Shown here in pieces: positions 7,834 through 8,074 of a stretch of 8,074 bases of DNA (positions are counted from its first letter, which is position 1; each line of letters begins with the position of its first letter). The translations under genes and the position numbers were made by a program. The stretch is taken from assembly GCA_002712125.1 (NCBI GenBank), contig PASL01000028.1, positions 6,952 through 15,025 on the forward strand. Direction: 5' to 3'. The notes under the pieces are model-generated. The model was not told the DNA's origin. It was given only the letters and a program-made list of their open reading frames with translations, and made no database searches. The stretch is from Chloroflexota bacterium (lineage in GTDB: Bacteria > Chloroflexota > Dehalococcoidia > Lucifugimonadales > Lucifugimonadaceae).

Positions 7834-8074
7834 ATGAATAATAATAACTACTTACTTACATCTGAATCTGTTTCTGGAGGACACCCAGATAAAATGTGTG
7901 ACCAAATCTCAGATTCTATTCTTGATGCATATTTAGAGCAAGATCCATTGAGCCGGGTAGCATGTGAAACATCGATTACTACAGGCTTGGTATTAGTTTT
8001 TGGAGAAATAACGTCTAAGGCTAAAGTTGATATAAAAAATGTTGTAAAAGAAACAATAAAAAATATCGGGTATG
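7834..8074 (+). CDS. metK: S-adenosylmethionine synthetase, N-terminal part (cut by window edge)
   Basis: MetK makes S-adenosylmethionine from methionine and ATP. Eighty codons are visible and the frame runs off the window. The start is clear-cut for the family: [32 protein letters not shown] (7-38), with His17 and Asp19 of GHPDK in the ATP/metal site, then [19 protein letters not shown] (43-61). Gly15 stands where many homologues have Glu (SVSEGHPDK); the catalytic residues are intact. AGGA at 7824-7827 lies six bases before the ATG, and only 11 bases separate it from the ahcY stop, so the two are almost surely co-transcribed. Together they form the SAM-making and SAH-removing steps of the methyl cycle. 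Confidence 0.96.
   Translation, partial: MNNNNYLLTSESVSGGHPDKMCDQISDSILDAYLEQDPLSRVACETSITTGLVLVFGEITSKAKVDIKNVVKETIKNIGY

Overview
The window is an AT-rich bacterial chromosome segment holding a 16S rRNA–tRNA-Ile(GAT) unit on the minus strand between plus-strand protein genes. The organism is probably a Chloroflexota bacterium, perhaps of the marine Dehalococcoidia/SAR202 type. The reasons are the general look of the 16S gene, a lipoprotein with a long Thr/Pro-repeat linker (common in that phylum), a Thermotoga/archaeal-type S-adenosylhomocysteinase, and a 16S gene with no 23S attached. No database search was possible, so the placement is an inference.

Layout. Positions 1-201 hold the end of a small membrane protein gene. 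Positions 230-1039 encode a probable surface lipoprotein with a 24-bp tandem repeat. After a 270-bp AT-rich gap with a possible promoter comes an NAD(P)-dependent aldehyde dehydrogenase (1313-2758). A hairpin with T-tracts on both strands (2844-2892) separates it from the convergent rRNA unit. Next come a stretch of short direct repeats (about 2918-3030), tRNA-Ile(GAT) with encoded CCA (3083-3159), a spacer of about 320 bp, and the full 16S gene (3482-4987), both read on the minus strand. Two overlapping sigma70-like promoters lie upstream of the 16S gene (5066-5121). A near-perfect 35-nt inverted repeat (3245-3279 with 4992-5026) brackets the 16S gene and should form its RNase III-type processing stem. 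About 200 nt of trailer lies inside that stem, is richer in G+C than its surroundings, and can fold into a multi-part stem.

On the right, divergent from the rRNA promoters, is a tight plus-strand cluster: a single-domain rhodanese (5234-5587), a PfkB-family kinase (5600-6517), S-adenosylhomocysteinase ahcY (6569-7822) and the start of S-adenosylmethionine synthetase metK (7834 to the window edge). MetK makes SAM and AhcY splits the SAH left after methylation into adenosine and homocysteine. The kinase is well placed to act on a nucleoside or sugar from this cycle (adenosine would be the obvious test), and the rhodanese suggests a link to sulfur handling. Both of those links rest on gene order only.

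The points most worth following are the 16S–tRNA-Ile unit that ends without a 23S gene, the lopsided pre-16S stem with its structured trailer, and the kinase in the SAM cycle cluster. I found no complete novel defence or mobile system.
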